Positions 42,480 to 53,155 of a DNA stretch of 64,000 bases are shown here, piece by piece. Under the pieces are notes generated by a model. It was not told the origin of the DNA, made no database searches, and saw only the letters and a list, made by a program, of their open reading frames with translations. Within the stretch, counting starts at the first letter, position 1. Every line of letters starts with the position of its first letter. This DNA is from Choristoneura fumiferana (taxonomy: Eukaryota; Arthropoda; Insecta; Lepidoptera; Tortricidae). The stretch covers positions 19,369,730 through 19,433,729 of the forward strand of contig NC_133476.1 of the NCBI RefSeq assembly GCF_025370935.1, in the 5' to 3' direction. Both the position numbers and the translations under genes were made by a program.

Positions 42480-43423
42480 CAAGGAATATGTCTGACAAAT
42501 ATCAAGACTATACTTGAAACGTTTAGGTAATTAAGAAAGAAAGAAAGAAAAAACATTCACTTATTGCTCATAAAAAGACACATATTAATGAGAAGGTACA
42601 TGATCAGCTATGAGGCAAAAGGTTAAGGCTCAGCGAGTGCGGTGAGGACTATTAACTAAATATAAACAAACTTCAGCTGCCAGATTTGGTACATTCAAGG
42701 ATTTTAAACATTTTACTTATCTATCAATGTAATACAAACTAGACTAGTGTATTTCAATATATTGTAAATGTTTAGATAGTTTAATGGGGGAATTTCAATA
42801 TTAAAGACAATTGACGTTGTTTTGTTAACATTTAGTTAAATACCTATCCAAACTAAGTATACACTGTTGTGGTTTAGGCGAACAGCTAGTTAATCATTAA
42901 TAGCGAGGTTGCGAGGAATGTGTTTGATCCACTCAGCTGTTTCCACCACAGCTGTGCTGTGCGAAGATATAGTTAAATGAAGGGTTTCTATTGCTTCATG
43001 ACAAACGCATTCTTCACGTATCCTCGCACATCTCTGGTAGAAACGCCGCCTTATGGTTGTACAAAAGTATACGCTGTATTCCCATGCTCGAAGTATGGAG
43101 CGTATATATACACCATAGCTTTAGCTAGATCAGTCATCACACGCACTTACCATACAAAATGTTAACCCCTCCACGAACCCAATTTGAGTAATGGAAAAAC
43201 GAATTTGGCAAATGGATGCGTCTCTTTGATACCGAGCTGCGTTATAATCTTCCTGTGCGAGGGATTAGATTGTTTTCCTTTTCTAATTACAGTTCCCTTG
43301 TGTTACATCTAGGTTTTTGTATTTAATTGTTATTAGCCTTGTGAACCATTGTTTTGTTACTTTTATTGTAAAATTTAGTTAAACTTATTTGTTTGCGATT
43401 TTTTGAATGGAAGTGTTAAATTT
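42480..43423. other. Intron, no gene seen
   Basis: No supportable exon. A (GAAA)n stretch is at about 42534-42550. Confidence 0.45.
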
Positions 43424-43875
43424 GGAATTAACGGTGAAGGAAAACGTCGTGAGAAAGCTGCACAATCCAGCAATTCAATCATCATCATATCAGCCGTAGG
43501 ACATCCACAATTGGACATAGGCCTCCCCCATAGACCTCCAGTTGCTTCGGTTGGAAGCGGCTTTCATCGACCACGAACCCACGCCTTTAACCTGGCCATC
43601 CATCCATCTCTTTGGTGGATGTCCTACATTGCCTATCGAATTAGCTCGTTGTAGTGCCAATGGGCAGGCTATGTAGCACGGAGAGATGGTCGTTGGGGTC
43701 GAAAGGTTCGCGGGTGGAGACCGCGGATCGGCAAGCGCAATTCAATAGTAAATTTCAAATGTATTTAGTTCGATGAATTTTTAAAAACTTAGTGGTCTGG
43801 TCGGATATGAATGAATCCATCGTGGACTACTTGAGATGCCATCGCTCAAATAATTAGGCTACCTACCGCGGCTTT
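43424..43875. mobile_element. SINE-A pieces broken by a LINE
   Basis: 43424-43479 is a plus-strand SINE-A middle part (ACGGTGAAGGAAAACGTCGT to GCAATTCAAT). 43747-43875 is a decayed SINE-A head in the opposite orientation, ending CTACCTACCGCGGC. The LINE at 43480-43736 lies between them. Confidence 0.7.
43480..43736 (-). mobile_element. RTE-type LINE with 5' inversion
   Basis: 257 bp flanked by perfect 10-bp duplications GCAATTCAAT (43470-43479, 43737-43746). On the minus strand, 43480-43627 is the LINE 3' end in direct orientation with its GATGATG tail. 43628-43736 is the adjacent upstream LINE part, inverted. This is the classic twin-priming outcome. Confidence 0.88.
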
Positions 43876-43879
43876 TTTA

Positions 43880-44330
43880 GCCTCCGACGCAAAAAGAGGG
43901 GTGTTATATGTTTAACGCCAATGTCTGTCTGTCCGTCTAAGCTCTCAAACGTGTCCTGCTTTTTTGCAGAATGTTTCATTTGCCAACTGTTTCATTTCCC
44001 AACCAAACATTTTTCTCAGTGTATTTTCTTATGCTTTTATAGAACACAGTAGGTTAGGTTAGGTTTGTTTTATGAAAGTTCCGAAAAAAAATAGTTTAAA
44101 AAAAAATCGTGATTTGGGAAATGAAAAACAGTTTGCCAAATGAAAGATACCTATGAGAATAATATTTCGCCGAAAAGGCAGAGAACTGATGGAACCATTT
44201 CGATTCGGTTACCTTGTAGTGGTTATCCATGCTGGATAAAAATCGGTTCAACCGTTTTTGGGATATTCAACTTTGAAATGACAATGTCTTCATCTTTTCT
44301 AGGTTAGTTAGGTTATTTTATTAGTTACGA
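43880..44330 (+). repeat. AACCCCYGACGC-family relic, interrupted
   Basis: The start (CCTCCGACGCAAAAAGAGGG) is at 43880-43945 and the end part (TTTTTGGGATATTCAACTTT) at about 44230-44320. The 270 bases between do not match the family. Confidence 0.55.
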
Positions 44331-45149
44331 ACCCCTGATTACAGTTTTTTTTTTAATCCAGTGTCGGCGAATAGACACAAAACAAATCAAAGCCTCTAAT
44401 ACCTCATTCGTTTCACATCTCGCTGTGAATGCTTCGTACATTTGCGAATCAATAACCGAATGGGATAGACAGGGGCACAAAATAACATATGCGGTACTTA
44501 AGGTAATGTCTCCACTGAATGGGCGCCGTAGACAAGCTTGAGTGGCTTTAATGGGAACGTTACCTGGCCATTGTTGTTGACAGAAGTGTATGGTTTGCTT
44601 GGTATGAGTACCTACTGATATATTGGTGTTGTATAGTTAAAAGTAGTTCAGAGCAATATGGGGAAATATTCGGCCTTTTTACGTCTTTTTAAACTCATCA
44701 CTGATGAGTCATCAGGCTAGATCTACACTTGCCTAAATCCGGTATTTATTAAGGCGAGTCTCACTGAGCGAGGCTGAGCGAGCCGCCATGCAAGGAATGA
44801 AGTATGATTTTATTCGAAACTTCGACAGAGGGCTTAAAATCCCGAGACACGGCTTAAGTTTTGCTACAATCACGTCAACATATTTGTATGTACTCAATTC
44901 ACGTTAAAAACTCCTTGCTAATTAATCATATTTCAATCCGTCATACAAAATGCTTAGCTAGCTGAGCTATGCCTCTCCAAGGACCGTATTGTTTAAAGCA
45001 CGGGGGGCTGCGATCGCATTTGCCGTCTCTTTCTAAAAGAAGTGGCGGATTATGATTCTGAGTTCGTAAGACGATAAGGCCTCAGTAGGTACTCCAAGGT
45101 GGTTCGGTAGTAGGTAAATGTTATTTAATTTATTACTTACATATTATTG
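44331..45149. other. Intron, no gene seen
   Basis: No supportable exon or recognised repeat. Confidence 0.45.
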
Positions 45150-45570
45150 ACATATGGATCCGAGACGTGGTGCTTTACTATAGGCCTTATAAATAGGCTC
45201 AGAGTTGCTCAGCGAGCTATGGAGAAAGCTATGCTTGTGGTTTCTCGACGGTATCGAATCAGAAATGAGGAGAGACGTAGAAGAACAAGGGTCACCGACA
45301 TAGCCAAGCGAATTAGCTCGTTGAAGTGGAAATGGGCAGGCCATATAGCACGGAGAACAGATGGCCGTTGGGGCCGAAAAGTTCTCGAGTGGAGGCCGCG
45401 GATCGGCAAGCGCAGCGTAGGACGTCCACCAACGAGATGGACGGATGGCCTGGTTAAAGCCGCGGGTTCACGGTGGATGCAAGCCGCTGCCAACCGAAGC
45501 AACTGGAGGTCTATGGGGGAGGCCTATGTCCAACAGTGGACGTCCTACGGCTGAGATGATGATGATGATG
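45150..45570 (+). mobile_element. RTE-type LINE, C-terminal coding relic and tail
   Basis: An open frame of 135 codons (to the stop at 45554) encodes the end of a non-LTR reverse-transcriptase polyprotein: TYGSETW, QRAMEKAML, RIRNEERRRRTRVTDIAKRI, KWKWAGHIARRTDGRW, VGRPPTRWTDGLVKAAG and GEAYVQQW. This is the conserved region after the RT domain in RTE-like elements. The endonuclease and RT core are absent, so the copy is 5'-truncated and dead. The frame is intact, so the insertion is fairly young. The 3' end reads CAGTGGACGTCCTACGGCTG followed by (ATG)n. It is the best reference for the LINE tails at 22995, 33031, 39672 and 43480. Confidence 0.92.
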
Positions 45571-45825
45571 ATATCAATTTAAGCGTGCTAAGTTTTTAGG
45601 TGATCATAATCATTCCACTTTATTTGAAAACTTTAAAAAGAATATTTTTGAAAAATTTCTTTAAAAAAGCTTGTAAATAAAAACAAAATTTATCAAATTT
45701 TCACAGAAGACATCAGAGTAGGGGTAAGTAAGAAGGAGATGGTGAGACAATTTAAAACGTTTCGACCCAAATCAGCAAAGTTTGGCCAAAGAAAGAGATG
45801 AGGGTATTTGCCTCTGGGACACCTA
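45571..45825. other. No gene seen
   Basis: AT-rich intron sequence. Confidence 0.45.
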
Positions 45826-45950
45826 TGGGACACTCCATCTTTCGCCATCCAATGATTAGTGCCGTCTCTATTTGTTTTGTTCAAATAGACGGAGATGGCA
45901 TCACATTTAACCGTCAGTTAACACTAATCAATGGATGGTGAAACAGCCCC
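45826..45950. mobile_element. GGGGCTGTTTCACC MITE, left end decayed
   Basis: The right half (CGTCAGTTAACACTAATCAA, GGATGGTGAAACAGCCCC) matches the 141-bp MITEs at 57797 and 60071. The left arm has lost about 20 bases. Confidence 0.75.
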
Positions 45951-46536
45951 ACAATATAATAAATTAAAAAAACCACTTGTTATTCGTAGACACTTTACTA
46001 ACTTGTCTTGCTAACATAATAATATAGTGTTTATTCTAGTCTCCTTCATTTCTTAAAACTGGGAAGATTTCGCTTCACAAATAAAGATAACTTCTATTCT
46101 GATAAGTATGCCATAGTCCTCAATGTCGGTTCGTCTTGGAGCACTTTCAGTTCTTCTTCCCGGCGGTACATAATAATGTAGATCACAAACAAAATGGCGA
46201 CTAAGCCGAAAGCTGGTCTATGATGGTCCTCCAAATACCATATTGCGAACGACATGTAATTCATTTGTCGTCAAGTTTCACGGGAAAAAGTATGATTTTT
46301 GTTGGTGAAATTGGGTGGTTAACTTCAATTTGACTGACGTACCGAACTGTCATTAGCTTTTTTTATAGTTTTTTTAGGTTGCATGTGTCACGTGTCAGTA
46401 ATTGTTAGGTTTTACGACTTTCTAACCTATTTTTTTATAATTTTGGGCAGTAAATTTTATGTGGGTATGATTAATTTCGAAGAAGAAATAAGGGAAGAAA
46501 AAACATTTATTTATAACTAAGTAAAATAATACATAC
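45951..46536. other. No gene seen
   Basis: No supportable exon. The 46080-46260 stretch is less AT-rich but has no open frame between splice sites. Confidence 0.45.
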
Positions 46537-46549
46537 ATACACTAAGAAT

Positions 46550-46847
46550 GGTGGTGGCCTAGTGGTTTGACCTATCGCCTCTCAAGCAGAGGGTCGTGGG
46601 TTCAAACCCCGGCTTGCACCTTTGAGTTTTTCGAAATTCATGTGCGGAATTACATTTGAAATTGACCACGAGCTTTGCGGTGAAGGAAAACATCGTGAGG
46701 AAACCTGCACAAACCTGCTTAGCAATTCAATGGTGCGTGTGAAGTTCCCAATCCGCACTGGGCCCGCGTGGGAACTATGGCCCAAGCCCTCTTGTTCTGA
46801 GAGGAGGCCTGTGCCTAGCAGTAGGACGTATATAGGCTGGGATGATG
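46550..46847 (+). mobile_element. SINE-A, full length
   Basis: 298 bp with an intact tRNA-like head (TGGCCTAGTGG, GGGTTCAAACC) and GATGATG tail. Perfect 13-bp duplications ATACACTAAGAAT (46537-46549, 46848-46860). A Helitron starts only 9 bases after the second duplication. Confidence 0.95.
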
Positions 46848-46869
46848 ATACACTAAGAATATAAATATA

Positions 46870-47100
46870 CTAGCTTTTGCCCGCGGCTTCGCCTGCGTAG
46901 AATTCGGTTATCGCGCGCTGTTCCCTCGGGAACTGTGCATTTTCCAGGATATAGCCTATGCCACTCTCTGAGCCATAAACTATCACTATGTAAAAAATCA
47001 CGTCGATCCGTCGCTCCGTTTCGACGTAAAAGACGGACAAACATACAAACGCACAAAGCCATAAACACGCACACTTTCGCATTTATAATATTAGTATTGA
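46870..47100 (-). mobile_element. Small non-autonomous Helitron
   Basis: Minus strand begins TCAATACTAATATTATAAAT and ends GGGCAAAAGCTAG, with the GCAGGCGAAGCCGCGGGC hairpin before it. Host A at 46869 and T at 47101. It is 231 bp with no coding capacity. Confidence 0.87.
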
Positions 47101-47291
47101 TAGATGTTGTTTATAAAAAGGATTCGTTATGGGATCAGCACAGCAAGTATGTGCTCGTAGGATCAGCACAACATGTCGCTGGTTGAAAACCATAACACTG
47201 GTCATCTGGCTACAAAAGAGTAAAATCGCGGAAGGCCACATAAAACAGACACAAAAATAGTATCTACACACGGTTAGATGGCTGTATATCA

Positions 47292-47565
47292 AAATTGAAA
47301 ATACAAACTGAAATATAGATGCACAGAAAAACCAGAAAAATAAGACCAGCACTGGGAATCGAACCCAGGTCCTCGGTATTCCGTACCGCGTGCTATACCG
47401 CTACACCACTGCTGGTCAACGGTACAGACACGAATTTCCCCTATGCATCACATATCTCAGCTTGTTTGTTTCTTATTTAGCCACTTAAGCAGTGACGCTA
47501 GCGACATCTATACCGTAGCCCTCATCGAGAAACTTTCGGCATTCCATCCATTGGAACTAACCACC
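47292..47565 (-). mobile_element. SINE-C, the most complete single copy
   Basis: The minus strand reads from about TTAGTTCCAATGGATGGAAT through GTGACGCTAGC reversed blocks and a tRNA-like part (47344-47417; GACCAGCA pairs with TGCTGGTC; T arm CTGGG-TTCGATT-CCCAG) to a GTTTGTATTTTCAATTTTG tail. About 150 bases precede the tRNA-like part, unusual for a SINE, whose tRNA part is normally first. The target duplication is not clear. Confidence 0.8.
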
Positions 47566-47950
47566 ACTGCATATACGAGTAAGTATATCACCTAATCTAA
47601 GATAAAAATGCCTCAGCTATTTCACTATAATATGCAGCTTCAGAGAATGTCGCAAAAGTCTTGGCTCAAGTTTTGATCACGGCAAGCATCCTTCTTCAAT
47701 ACTTAATTTCCTAAGTGTGAGGACATAATTAAATTAAAGACATTAAGAAATTCGCTAAACTTTCCGTCTAAGACTAGGAAATAAAGTTCAACGGCTCAGA
47801 CAGTTCGTCTACCTTCCTTCTACTGAATCTATTGCATTATAAATGCTTTTAAGCGCGCTTCGTTGCATCCCAAAATATATACGAGTATGCACATTTTTGC
47901 TACATACATTTTAACCGGCTGTATACGAAAATTTGAGCAGTACTTATTAA
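47566..47950. other. No gene seen
   Basis: AT-rich intron sequence. Confidence 0.45.
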
Positions 47951-48004
47951 GAGTTCCGTAGCCAAATGGCAAAAAACGGAACCCTTGTGGATTCGTCATG
48001 CCTG
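47951..48004 (+). repeat. GTTCCG-family start fragment
   Basis: AGTTCCGTAGCCAAATGGCA, AAAAACGGAACCCTTGTGGA: the self-complementary start only. Confidence 0.65.
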
Positions 48005-48245
48005 TCCGGGCGGACCTTGCACAAGGTCCTAACACCTGCACTGCACATGTATTGCGGCGTGATCGGTATTCCCTCCTGCTGACCATCAAGATGGTGAACG
48101 TGCCTTAAAGCGAAAGCCAGGTAGACGTAAGCTGTCTTGGCTCCGTAATTTCGGGGAGTGGACAGGAACCAAGACCGTCAAACAACTGTTCAGATTGGCG
48201 CTTGACAAGAAAATATACAAGGAGCTGACTGCCAACCTTCAGTAA
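48005..48245 (+). mobile_element. Second LINE type, C-terminal relic
   Basis: 48099-48242 is an open run of 48 codons ending in TAA: RKPGRRKLSWLRNFGEW, TKTVKQLFRLALDKK and ELTANLQ. This Arg-rich SWLRN...LFR pattern is typical of the extreme C-terminus of lepidopteran non-LTR polyproteins and differs from the 45150 element. The upstream stretch (GGGCGGACCTTGCACAAGGT) also occurs at about 52105-52140, beside an A-tailed retroelement piece. Confidence 0.6.
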
Positions 48246-48499
48246 TGGAGTGGCACTTGAAGAAGAAAAAGAAAGTAATAAATATGACCAAATATGATAT
48301 TCATGCTGAACTAAGGTTTTGTTGAACTGGATGGACGATGAAAGCTCTGCAATTTTTAAAATAATAATAATTCTCATAGGGCTTGTTTAGGTACTTTATA
48401 GTTTTAGTTTAGTTTTTATTAAATTTTAGTCTATGGCTGTAATTTTTAATACCTCTTCCGTAGTTTTTTTTTGATACATCAATCCGGGCTAGATAATAA

Positions 48500-48675
48500 T
48501 CTATATATATACAAATCAATTGCTGTTCGTTAGTCTCGCTAGAACTCGAGAACGGCTGGACCGATTTGAATAATTTTAGTTTTGAATTATTTGTGGAAGT
48601 CCAGGGAAGATTTAAAAGGTGAGAAATTATGAAAAAGAAAAAATGAGGCGGTACGAAGTTCGCCGGGTCAGCTAG
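48500..48675 (+). mobile_element. Second Helitron family, complete 176 bp
   Basis: Starts TCTATATATATACAAATCAA, carries GAACGGCTGGACCGATTTG, and ends GGCGGTACGAAGTTCGCCGG, GTCAGCTAG. GGCG...CGCC forms the hairpin before CTAG. Host A (48499) and T (48676) flank it. The sequence differs from the Helitrons at 27535 and 46870, so it is a separate family. Confidence 0.85.
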
Positions 48676-48950
48676 TACTTAATAATAAATAAAGCTAGTC
48701 AAATCGTAAGAAAGGACATAATCGATATATAAGTAAACATAAAGGTAATATAATTGGATTGCACCGTAATGCATCCTTAGTGGAGCCTAAATTGTTTTTG
48801 AAAGCCGACGGCTTTGAGATCGTCTGAAAGATTTAGGGGATCCAACTAAGTTGCTTAAGCTTGTTTTGGTTTGTTATTTAATAGGGGAGGGAGCTGCGAT
48901 ACAAAAATGAAGACTCCTATGAATCGATGTTTGAGTAGATATAAGATAAT

Positions 48951-49148
48951 ACCCTAACCTAACCAAGAAAAATTTGGAAAACCCCCGACTTTGTCACTTC
49001 AAAGTTCAATAAGTATCTCAAAAACGACTGAACCGATTTGAATGAAACATATCTAAGAACCATCGCTAGAAAACCTGCTTTCAAGTAAAAAAAATCGCAT
49101 TCAAATCGGTCCACCCGTTTAAGAGCTACGGTGCCACAAACAGACACA
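48951..49148 (-). repeat. AACCCCYGACGC-family copy
   Basis: Reverse copy from CCTAACCTAACC to GGTGCCACAAACAGACACAC. Its expected outer end is replaced by a Helitron 5' fragment that follows without a gap. Confidence 0.78.
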
Positions 49149-49275
49149 CAAATGCGAAAGTTTGTAAGTCTGTTTGTTTGTAACCTTTTCACGTTTTAAC
49201 CACTGAACCCATTTAGATGACGTATACAGACAGTTTGAGTCCCCGCGGGACAGCGATAAGCAAATTCTACGCATT
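49149..49275 (+). mobile_element. Helitron fragment
   Basis: AAATGCGAAAGTTTGTAAGT, AACCCATTTAGATGACG and CGCGGGACAGCGATAAGCAA. Both termini are missing. Confidence 0.55.
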
Positions 49276-49607
49276 CTTTTATTTTATAAAAGTCTATCTA
49301 CAGATTCAACTGTAGGTACGCACACAATTTAAAACCGCAAAACGGTTAGCCAAGAACCGGCGTCTAAACTGTAAGCTTTATCAGAGTCCAGAGCACTAAA
49401 CCTAGAATTTATAGAAGCGATCGCTAGAAGGCTAATAGCATTATTTGCAAATGCAAATCAGCTGGAAGTACATCCGTATTAAGTAAAACTAACTGCGGGC
49501 CAAGTTCGGAGATGTAAATGAGGCGGTCGTGGATCCATACTAAAATGATATAGATACGGAGCAGAGTAGATTTGTGAAGGCATAAAATTGAACTTTATTA
49601 TGTGTAG

Positions 49608-49957
49608 TAGTGATGTAAAGAATATTCGCATTCGCAATATTTCTGCGAATATAAATATCAGAAAAAATGCAATTATTAATAGTAGGTTAATAAAGTCAAA
49701 ATACATTAATTTCTTATGTTTATACATGCAAACATAACTTAACCTCGTAATCACATTATCAGTCTTCACTTAATCATTTCGTATTATTTATTTATTTACT
49801 TTGCGATGTGTTCTTATAAACTCGGTAATACTCGGAAAAAAAAGGAACGCACTTCGATCGAACGAGACTGCCATAGACAATTGGCGCCAGAACGAAAAAC
49901 TGAATATTCGCATTCGCATTCGCGAATGTTCAAAAAATTACATTCGTTACATCACTA
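49608..49957. mobile_element. MITE with TAGTGATGTAA ends
   Basis: 350 bp from TAGTGATGTAAAGAAT to ATTCGTTACATCACTA, inverted ends. Inside, GAATATTCGCATTCGCA blocks repeat near both ends. The sequence between them is AT-rich with no frame. hAT-like by the look of the ends, but no 8-bp duplication is seen. Confidence 0.68.
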
Positions 49958-49977
49958 ATGAGTATAGTACTAGTAGT

Positions 49978-50077
49978 ACCCCTGGTGTTGCAGATGTTTA
50001 TGGGCCGTGGTATCTCTTACCATCAGGAGCCCCACTTGCTCGTTTTCCATCCAGTCGAATTAAAAAAAAAAGAAACT
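49978..50077 (+). mobile_element. A-tailed retroelement 3' end
   Basis: CCCCTGGTGTTGCAGATG, CTTACCATCAGGAGCCCCAC, CCATCCAGTCGAATTAAAAA: same family as 30245-30432. Confidence 0.75.
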
Positions 50078-50091
50078 AAGACTTGGGGAAA

Positions 50092-50385
50092 CCGTGGTGG
50101 CCGAGTGGTTTGACCAATGGCCTCTCAAGCAGAGGATCGTGGGTTCAAACCCCGTCTCGCACCTCTGAGTTTTTCGAAATTTTGTGCGAAATTGCATTTG
50201 AAATTTACCACAAGGATATTTGAACTAAAACATCTTGAGGAAAGATGCACAAACCTTCGAAGCAATTCAATGGTGTGTGTGAAGTTCCCAATCCGCTCTG
50301 GGCCCGCGTGGGAACTACAGCCCAAGCCCATTGTGAGAGGAGATCTGTGCCCAGCAGTGGGACGTATGTAGGCTGGGATGATGAA
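50092..50385 (+). mobile_element. SINE-A, near full length
   Basis: Intact head and tail, with small deletions near 50180 and 50333. Diverged 11-bp duplications, AAGACTTGGGG (50078-50088) and AAGGCTTGAGG (50386-50396), suggest an older insertion. Confidence 0.9.
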
Positions 50386-50396
50386 AAGGCTTGAGG

Positions 50397-50782
50397 TTAG
50401 CTTGACAATAGGCCTTCAGTTTCTGCCGTTTATAACAACAACGTTCAAACAAGACTTGAAATTCATATTGTATTGGCCAGACAGCCATGATAACGACGCC
50501 TGAGTATATACATACTCAATCATAGGATCGCGTACGACGCCGACGATATGAAATCTTCCCCAATCCCGTATCTACCTGCGCTCTTCTCTAACTACAGGAT
50601 GAATTAATGCATACACGTTAGTCGGCTACAGAATGAAAACCGTCCGCGTCTCTGGGAAAATTTCCGTACTTTCGTCTTCTGAAACTACGTAGCCTTTGTG
50701 TGAAGCGCAGATGATTATGATACGGGTTTGTTGAGAAAGTCGTGACCGGTTTAGTTGAAACGTTTGTGGTTGCATTTTAGAA
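50397..50782. other. No gene seen
   Basis: AT-rich to average sequence, no supported feature. Confidence 0.45.
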
Positions 50783-51436
50783 AAAAAACGGGCAAGTGCG
50801 AGTCGGACTCGCGCACCGAGGGTTCCGTACACATTTTTTTATATATATATTTGAGTTGATTGAATGAAAGGTGAATGCGGTTTAGGATTTATGACGTATT
50901 AAAAAAAACTACTTACTAGATCTCGTTCAAATCAATTTTCGGTGGAAGTTTGCATGGTAATGTACATCATATATTTTTTAGTTTTATCATTCTCTTATTT
51001 TAGAAGTTACTCTCTCTTATTTTAGTCTTATTTTGGAATATTCCAAGTTTAGGTATGTTTTATACCTTAGGCTGCTATTTACTCATAAACTACTAATAAT
51101 TCTCAAGAAAACTTAACCGTTATAGTTTTCCTTGTAAGTTTGATATACTTACTACCATACTGATTTTTTTTAAGTTTGGTGGTCATACAATAATTAGAAA
51201 CATACTTAACGTAATACTTCAAAATTTCTAATTAAACTAACTTGATGTATTTTTTTAGTTAGCATAATAGGGTTCGTTTTCGTTTGTCTATAATGAATCA
51301 TCGCTTTTCGTGCAAAATTACAGCTTTCTAGCATTGATAGTCCCTGAGCAAAGCCGCGGACGGACAGACAGACAGACAGACATGGCGAAACTATAAGGGT
51401 TCCGTTTTTGCCATTTTGGCTGCGGAACCCTAAAAA
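50783..51436 (-). repeat. GTTCCG-family repeat, reverse, near full length
   Basis: From CGGGCAAGTGCGAGTCGGAC (far end) to GGCTGCGGAACCCTAAAAA (near end), with the (GACA)n tract at 51360-51380 and the CCTTAGGCTGCTATTTACTC block. A SINE-A copy starts at its very end. Confidence 0.82.
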
Positions 51437-51694
51437 GCCATGGTGGCCTAGTGGTTTGACCTATCGCCTCTCAAGCAGAGGATCGTGGGTTCAAACCCCG
51501 GCTCGCACCTCTGAGTTTTTCAGGAAAACATCGTGAGGAAACCTGCACAAACCTGAGAAGCAATTCAATGGTGCGTGTAAAGTTCCCAATCCGCACTGGG
51601 CCCGCGTGGCAACTACGGCCCAAGCCCTCTCGTTCTGAGAGGAGACCTGTGCCCAGCAGAGGAACGTATATAGGCTGGAATGGATAGATGGATA
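51437..51694 (+). mobile_element. SINE-A with internal deletion
   Basis: tRNA-like head is intact. About 60 bases between the TGAGTTTTTC block and AGGAAAACATCGTGAGGAAA are missing. The tail is GGAATGGATAGATGGATAA instead of ATG repeats. Confidence 0.9.
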
Positions 51695-51867
51695 ATAAAA
51701 AAAATGCATAGCAACTATAGCCAACTAATACACACAATGCACATAACACGCAAATATTCACCAATATCTGACTTCCTACATCACAAACGCACGCCATCAG
51801 TCTCAAGCACCGTATCGACTATCAGGGTAACACTATTTAAACCCATAGAAACTCTTGTCAGTTTTTT

Positions 51868-52150
51868 TTTTATTCGACTGGATGGAAAACGAGCAAGTGC
51901 GTCTCCTGAGCAAGAGATCACCACCGCCCATAGACACCTGCAACACCAGGGGGATTTCAGATGCGTTGCCAACCTAGAGGCCTAAGATGGGATACCTCAA
52001 GTGCCAGTAATTTCACCGGCTGTCTTATTCTCCACGCCGAAACACGACAGTGCAAGCACTGCTGCTTCACGGCAGAATTAGCGAGCAAGATGGTGGTAGC
52101 AATCCGGGCGGAACTTGCACAAGGTCCTAACACCTGCAAAAAGTTTGACA
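51868..52150 (-). mobile_element. A-tailed retroelement 3' end, longest copy
   Basis: Reverse copy: oligo-T, then ATTCGACTGGATGGAAAACG, GATCACCACCGCCCATAGAC, AATTTCACCGGCTGTCTTAT, on to GGAACTTGCACAAGGTCCTA. The last block also borders the LINE relic at 48005-48245, so the two may be parts of one LINE family. Confidence 0.72.
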
Positions 52151-52439
52151 CCAGTTATCTAAACGCTCAACAAATCGTCAGATATGATTCGCAAGCTTCG
52201 ACTCCCAGTCATGCACAGCGATTTAGCATTTAGCTATGCAAATCGGTTTCCGATAATACCGTGTCCTTAGACCGTCTGCGGGTTCTGAACATGTATTAGG
52301 AAATCGCGGGAAAGTGCACAGATTATTTATTACTGCAGTACTGCAAAATTTTACATCATGAAAAACCTTATGGGGAGATTTGGGAGATATGGAGATATGG
52401 AAGATATTACTAGCCTATTCTGTCCCACTGCTGTGCAAA

Positions 52440-52987
52440 AAGTGGGGGTGATTTTTTTTCTCATCTGACCCTATAGTGTGGGGTATCGTTGGATAGGTCT
52501 TTTAAAACCATTGGGGGTTTGCGACGAATTTCCGATTCAGTAATTTGTTTGCGAAATATTCAACTTTAAAGTGCAAATTTTCATTAAAATCGAGCGTCCC
52601 CCCCCCTCCCCCTTCTAAAATCTAATCCGGTGGGTGGAAAAATTTGAAAAAATTCAGGATGGTAAGTATATCAAACTTTCAAGGAAAACTATAACGGCTA
52701 TGTCTGCTTGAGAATTATTAGTAGTTTATGAGTAAATAGCAGCCTATATATCTCTATCTGTGTATATAGCTCTGGATAGGGAGATGTGGAAGTCAAGAGG
52801 AGAGGCCTTTGCCCAGCAGTGGGACACAGTTATAGGCTAAATATAAGCAGCCTAAGGTATAAACTATACCTAAACTTGGAAGATTCCGTACAAAATACGA
52901 AATCCTTAGAAAAATATTACTTAATGTTTTCGTAATGTCTTCGGAACCCTATTTTGGGCATGTCCGACACGCTCTTGGCCGGTTTTT
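52440..52987 (+). repeat. GTTCCG-family repeat, 5'-truncated and interrupted
   Basis: Matches 24420-24849 from AGTGGGGGTGATTTTTTTTC-like sequence to CTCTTGGCCGG. The start is lost next to a small SINE-A-like tail piece (52411-52436). A 99-bp insertion lies at 52747-52845. Confidence 0.82.
52747..52845 (+). mobile_element. LINE tail inserted in a repeat
   Basis: GGAGAGGCCTTTGCCCAGCA, GTGGGACACAGTTATAGGCT and AAATATA end, flanked by 9-bp duplications AGCAGCCTA (52738-52746, 52846-52854). The tail is like, but distinct from, that of SINE-A. Confidence 0.8.
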
Positions 52988-53094
52988 TAACTACTTTTCG
53001 CATCACATACTTTTCACGAAGGACAAAGGGCCTCGCAAAGACCTGCCGCCCGGAGCCTCGCAATGGGTAAGGCCGCCGCTGCTTATATACATAT

Positions 53095-53155
53095 TAAACA
53101 TACAAGACCCGAGAACAAAACATTTGTTCTGTTCATGCAAATATCTGCCCCCATT
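53095..53155 (-). mobile_element. SINE-B fragment
   Basis: CAAGACCCGAGAACAAAACA and ATGCAAATATCTGCCCCCA, reverse orientation. Confidence 0.7.

Noticed and set aside
45147..45554. Host gene with an Arg/Lys-rich C-terminus
   Set aside because: The motifs TYGSETW, WAGHIAR and RPPTRWTD are those of non-LTR retrotransposon polyproteins; it ends in the LINE tail.
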